Below are positions 10,436-12,214 of a DNA stretch of 12,214 bases, piece by piece. The position numbers were made by a program, and so were the translations under genes. Below the pieces are notes generated by a model. The model saw only the letters and a list, made by a program, of their open reading frames with translations. It was not told the origin of the DNA and did no database searches. The stretch's first letter is position 1, and each line of letters starts with the position of its first letter. Source of the DNA: Planctomycetota bacterium (lineage in GTDB: Bacteria; Planctomycetota; UBA1135; UBA2386); contig JAEYTU010000417.1 of the NCBI GenBank assembly GCA_023433825.1, forward strand, positions 1-12,214, written 5' to 3'.

Positions 10436-11512
10436 ATGGCTCAATCTACCGTGTCCGTTTCCCCGCTCATCCTTGGCCTCGATGTCGGCGATCGCCGCAC
10501 GCACTTCTGCGCGGTGAACGCGCAGCGCTCCGTGGTGGCACGAGGCTCGTTCCCCACCGATCGCGATTGTCTGAAGAGTTCGCTGGCGCCATTTGCTGGC
10601 GCCCGGGTGATCCTCGAAGCCGGCTCCCAGTCGCCATGGATGTCCCGCGCTTTGCGGGGGAGCGGCTTCGACGTCCAAGTCGCCGATCCGCGGCGAGTCC
10701 AACTGATCTCGAAGGATCCGCGGAAGACCGATCGCCGCGATGCCGAGTTGCTCGCGAAGATGGGCGCCGCGATGCCCGAGCTTCTCGGCGCGGTTCACCA
10801 CCGCGGGGAGCGCGCGCAAGCACATCTGTCGATCGTGCGAGCTCGCGACCTCGTGGTTCGCATGCGCGGCATGTCCGTGCAGCAGGTGCGCAGCATCTGC
10901 AAGACGTTCGGCCTGCGACTTCCGTCTGCTTCGACGGACGGCTTCGCGCGCAAGGTCGTTGAACTGATCCCCCCGGATCTACGGCCTGCACTGGCGCCGG
11001 TTCTCGAGACGATCGAGGGATTCACTGCGACGATTCGCGATTACGACCGCGCGCTCGCGAAGATCGCGAAGGAGCTGTACCCCGAGGTGCAGCATCTGCA
11101 GAAGGTCAACGGCGTCGGCCCCGTGATCTCGGTCGCGTTCGTCCTGACCGTCGAAGACCCGAAACGCTTCGCAGACCCTCGGCAGCTCGGTTCCTGGCTC
11201 GGGCTGTGCCCGCGCAGTCACGCATCCGGCGACAGCAATCCGCAGTTGCGCATCAGCAAAGCTGGAGACGGGCGCCTACGGCGCCTGCTCGTGCAGGGCG
11301 CGCAGCATCTGCTTGGTCCGTTCGGCGCAGACTGCGATCTGCGTCGATTCGGCCTGCAGATCGCTGAGAGAGGTGGCAAGTCGGCGAAGAAACGCGCGGC
11401 CGTCGCGGTCGCACGCAAGCTCGCCGTGCTCCTGCATCGGCTGTGGACCACCGGTGCGGACTACCAACCGTTGCATAACGCCGAGCGGGTTGCCGCGAAG
11501 GCAACCGCCTGA
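10436..11512 (+). CDS. IS110-family DEDD transposase (recombinase)
   Basis: This 358-residue protein is the recombinase of the IS element. In this family it works with an element-encoded RNA that pairs with both target and donor DNA, and it moves the element through a circular intermediate. The N-terminal RuvC-like domain starts LILGLDVGDRRTHF; the four acidic residues are Asp16, Glu61 (VILEAG), and Asp99 and Asp102 (KTDRRDA). A helical middle region (about 105-215) leads to the C-terminal Transposase_20 domain, beginning with the helix-hairpin-helix-like VNGVGPVISVAF (224-235). It then has LGSWLGLCPRSHASGDSN with Ser264 as the likely nucleophile, and ISKAGDGRLRRLLVQGA (273-289). Length and motifs indicate an intact enzyme. 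AAGGAG precedes the ATG. The last codons lie in a hairpin (11488-11506) that leads into the structured right end. Confidence 0.95.
   Translation: MAQSTVSVSPLILGLDVGDRRTHFCAVNAQRSVVARGSFPTDRDCLKSSLAPFAGARVILEAGSQSPWMSRALRGSGFDVQVADPRRVQLISKDPRKTDRRDAELLAKMGAAMPELLGAVHHRGERAQAHLSIVRARDLVVRMRGMSVQQVRSICKTFGLRLPSASTDGFARKVVELIPPDLRPALAPVLETIEGFTATIRDYDRALAKIAKELYPEVQHLQKVNGVGPVISVAFVLTVEDPKRFADPRQLGSWLGLCPRSHASGDSNPQLRISKAGDGRLRRLLVQGAQHLLGPFGADCDLRRFGLQIAERGGKSAKKRAAVAVARKLAVLLHRLWTTGADYQPLHNAERVAAKATA
11488..11506 (+). other. Hairpin at the transposase 3' end
   Basis: GGTTGCC / GGCAACC form a perfect 7-bp stem with a GCGAA loop inside the last codons, ending just before the stop. Overlapping it, CCGCCTGAC (11505-11513, spanning the stop) pairs perfectly with GTCAGGCGG (11554-11562), so the two stems compete. 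They may mark the start or processing of the downstream RNA. Confidence 0.5.
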
Positions 11513-11799
11513 CCCGAAGTCAGCGTTCTTTCCGATTCCACTGAATGACGAGAGTCAGGCGGACCGCCTGCTCCGTGCTCACAGACTCACCGCCCGATCC
11601 TGGCGACTGCGAAAGACCCGTGGCCGCAAGGCCGAAGCCCAGTTGGCAGCGCCAGGTCGGACGGATTTCACCGTGCACCGAGCTCAGAGCAGAGCTCTTA
11701 AGAGTGCGTATGGAAGCGTGCGGAGTCTGCGGAGTTCGCGGAGCTGGCGCCAAGCCGCCTGAGCCCTCGAAGGAGGTACCCAAACACAACTGACCTGTT
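11513..11799 (+). ncRNA. Candidate bridge (seeker) RNA of the IS element
   Basis: This stretch between the transposase stop and the right inverted repeat has no convincing gene but is full of stems. A hairpin CAGGC / GCCTG lies at 11556-11570. The main structure is a 15-bp stem, 11594-11610 with 11646-11660, interrupted only by bulged T598 and A606 (offsets from 11000). Inside its loop is a small GGCC-GCAA-GGCC hairpin (11622-11633). Further on are ACGG / CCGT (11661-11674) and GAGCTC / GAGCTC (11680-11697). In the IS1111 group the guide RNA is encoded exactly here, and guides lie on both sides of an internal loop. The segments 11613-11618 and 11636-11642 match the right and left insertion flanks. 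RNA ends are unknown; the coordinates are those of the region. Confidence 0.65.
11719..11745. repeat. Threefold 9-bp tandem repeat in the IS right end
   Basis: TGCGGAGTC, TGCGGAGTT and CGCGGAGCT follow each other without gaps, sharing GCGGAG. They lie between the last candidate RNA stems and the right inverted repeat. Confidence 0.65.
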
Positions 11800-11819
11800 G
11801 ATCGGCCCGGCCCTCTCAT
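11800..11819 (-). repeat. Right inverted repeat of the IS element
   Basis: GATCGGCCCGGCCCTCTCAT is the partner of the left repeat; read on the minus strand it starts with the same 13 bases. TTGATC (11798-11803), a possible outward -35 box, overlaps its inner end. Confidence 0.85.
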
Positions 11820-11826
11820 GGAAGGT

Positions 11827-11846
11827 CTTCGCGCTACGCGCGGAAG
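11827..11846. other. Hairpin in the right flank of the IS element
   Basis: CTTCGCGC pairs with GCGC(G)GAAG around a TAC loop, 8 bp with one bulge, beginning eight bases beyond the right inverted repeat. With the hairpin at 10334-10353 it brackets the insertion site. It may be an old terminator, or part of the sequence recognised by the element. Confidence 0.45.
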
Positions 11847-11957
11847 CCGACATCGCAGGCCGCAATGGGACAATGCTTGTCGGGGCCTTCCGTGCAGCTC
11901 GCGACACCGTCGAACAACGCCCACTGCCACGGAACGCGCCCCGCAAACTGCTGCAAC

Positions 11958-11973
11958 CCGCGAGGAATCGCGG
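11958..11973. repeat. Inverted copy of the post-pyk hairpin
   Basis: CCGCGA / TCGCGG with a GGAA loop. On the minus strand this is GTGCCGCGATTCCTCGCGG, which differs from 8188-8205 plus its preceding base at one loop position. It sits 25 bases before the ATG at 11999. Confidence 0.4.
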
Positions 11974-11998
11974 CACGTGCGGCCCAGGAGACGCAGAG

Positions 11999-12214
11999 AT
12001 GACTCGGGAGGACCACGTGAACGAATCGCCGCTGCGTTTCCTCGGCGACCGGGCCGCTGTCGGCGAGGCCGTCGCGAAGGTCTGCGGCGTGCCCCTGGTG
12101 CGCGGCGTGGACGGCGGGCCCAAGGCCGGCGACCGGATCCTGATCGACGTGACGCTCGACCCGTCGCGGCATCCTGGGTTGCCCGGTGGACACGCGCTCG
12201 CGGCGTGCCGCGCC
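11999..12214 (+). CDS. Unrecognised protein, N-terminal part, cut by the window edge
   Basis: An open frame runs from the ATG at 11999 to the right edge (72 codons, no stop). I do not recognise the family. The visible part contains LRFLGDRAAVGEAVAKVCGV and then VDGGPKAGDRILIDVTLDP, which reads like a normal soluble protein with no signal peptide. Nearly nine in ten codons end in G or C, supporting a real gene. AGGAG lies eight bases before the ATG, and GGGAGG lies five bases before an in-frame GTG at 12017, so either could be the start. It uses CCC and GTG more than the housekeeping genes to the left, a slight hint of different ancestry. The opposite strand is also open here (down to a stop at 11834), with fewer G/C-ending codons; I consider it less likely. 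Confidence 0.5.
   Translation, partial: MTREDHVNESPLRFLGDRAAVGEAVAKVCGVPLVRGVDGGPKAGDRILIDVTLDPSRHPGLPGGHALAACRA

Larger units (their letters stand above)
10361..11823 (+). mobile_element. IS110-family insertion sequence, IS1111 type, apparently complete
   Basis: A single intact DEDD transposase gene is enclosed by inverted repeats at 10366-10385 and 11800-11819. Little non-coding DNA precedes the transposase (about 50 bases after the repeat), and about 290 bases follow it. Subterminal inverted repeats plus a long right end are features of the IS1111 group; elements of the IS110 group proper have the long non-coding region on the left. The outer limits given are inferred from where flank-like guide matches begin, five bases outside the left repeat and four outside the right; the repeats alone give 10366-11819 (1454 bp). 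No flanking target duplication is visible, as expected for this family. The element sits in the space after yebC and breaks no recognisable gene. Confidence 0.85.

Noticed and set aside
9233..10825. 530-codon minus frame across rpsI, yebC and the IS left end
   Set aside because: It spans two host genes and the boundary of an inserted element, so it cannot be an ancestral gene; shadow of GC-rich coding.
11545..11793. 82-codon + frame in the IS right end
   Set aside because: It covers the candidate RNA stems, shows no domain, and is explained by the structured, repetitive sequence.

Overview
This is a GC-rich window (roughly two thirds G+C by eye) from a diderm bacterium, most likely a planctomycete. 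The pointers are the style of the L13, S9 and YebC proteins, a Kdo transferase for lipid A, a zinc-ribbon/membrane/HEAT-repeat protein of a kind common in that phylum, and host genes that mostly lack Shine-Dalgarno sequences. The phylum is an inference; no rRNA is present to confirm it.

Layout, all on the + strand: secA (5' end missing, 1-2378); waaA/kdtA (2514-3893); a 326-base spacer with two inverted repeats and a promoter; metK (4220-5401); a membrane-anchored HEAT-repeat protein (5508-6563); pyk (6720-8174); rplM-rpsI (8428-9404); yebC (9551-10312); a complete IS110-family element of the IS1111 type (about 10361-11823); and the start of an unrecognised gene running off the right edge (11999-12214). 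The host genes are housekeeping functions: protein export, Kdo-lipid A assembly, S-adenosylmethionine synthesis, glycolysis and translation. They are not a single operon. Most are separated by 100-330 bases. GC-rich hairpins without a U-tract follow most stop codons, and sigma-70-like promoters with a TAGNNT -10 box can be proposed before metK, rplM and yebC. rplM and rpsI form the usual ribosomal pair.

The most interesting part is the insertion sequence. It has an intact 358-residue DEDD transposase, near-perfect 20-bp subterminal inverted repeats, and about 290 bases of highly structured DNA between the transposase stop and the right repeat. That is where IS1111-type elements encode their bridge (seeker) RNA. 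One long imperfect stem there (15 bp, two single-base bulges) encloses a loop. One side of the loop carries a 7-mer identical to the left flank of the insertion; the other carries a 6-mer complementary to the right flank. This is the pattern expected of target guides, although such short matches could arise by chance.
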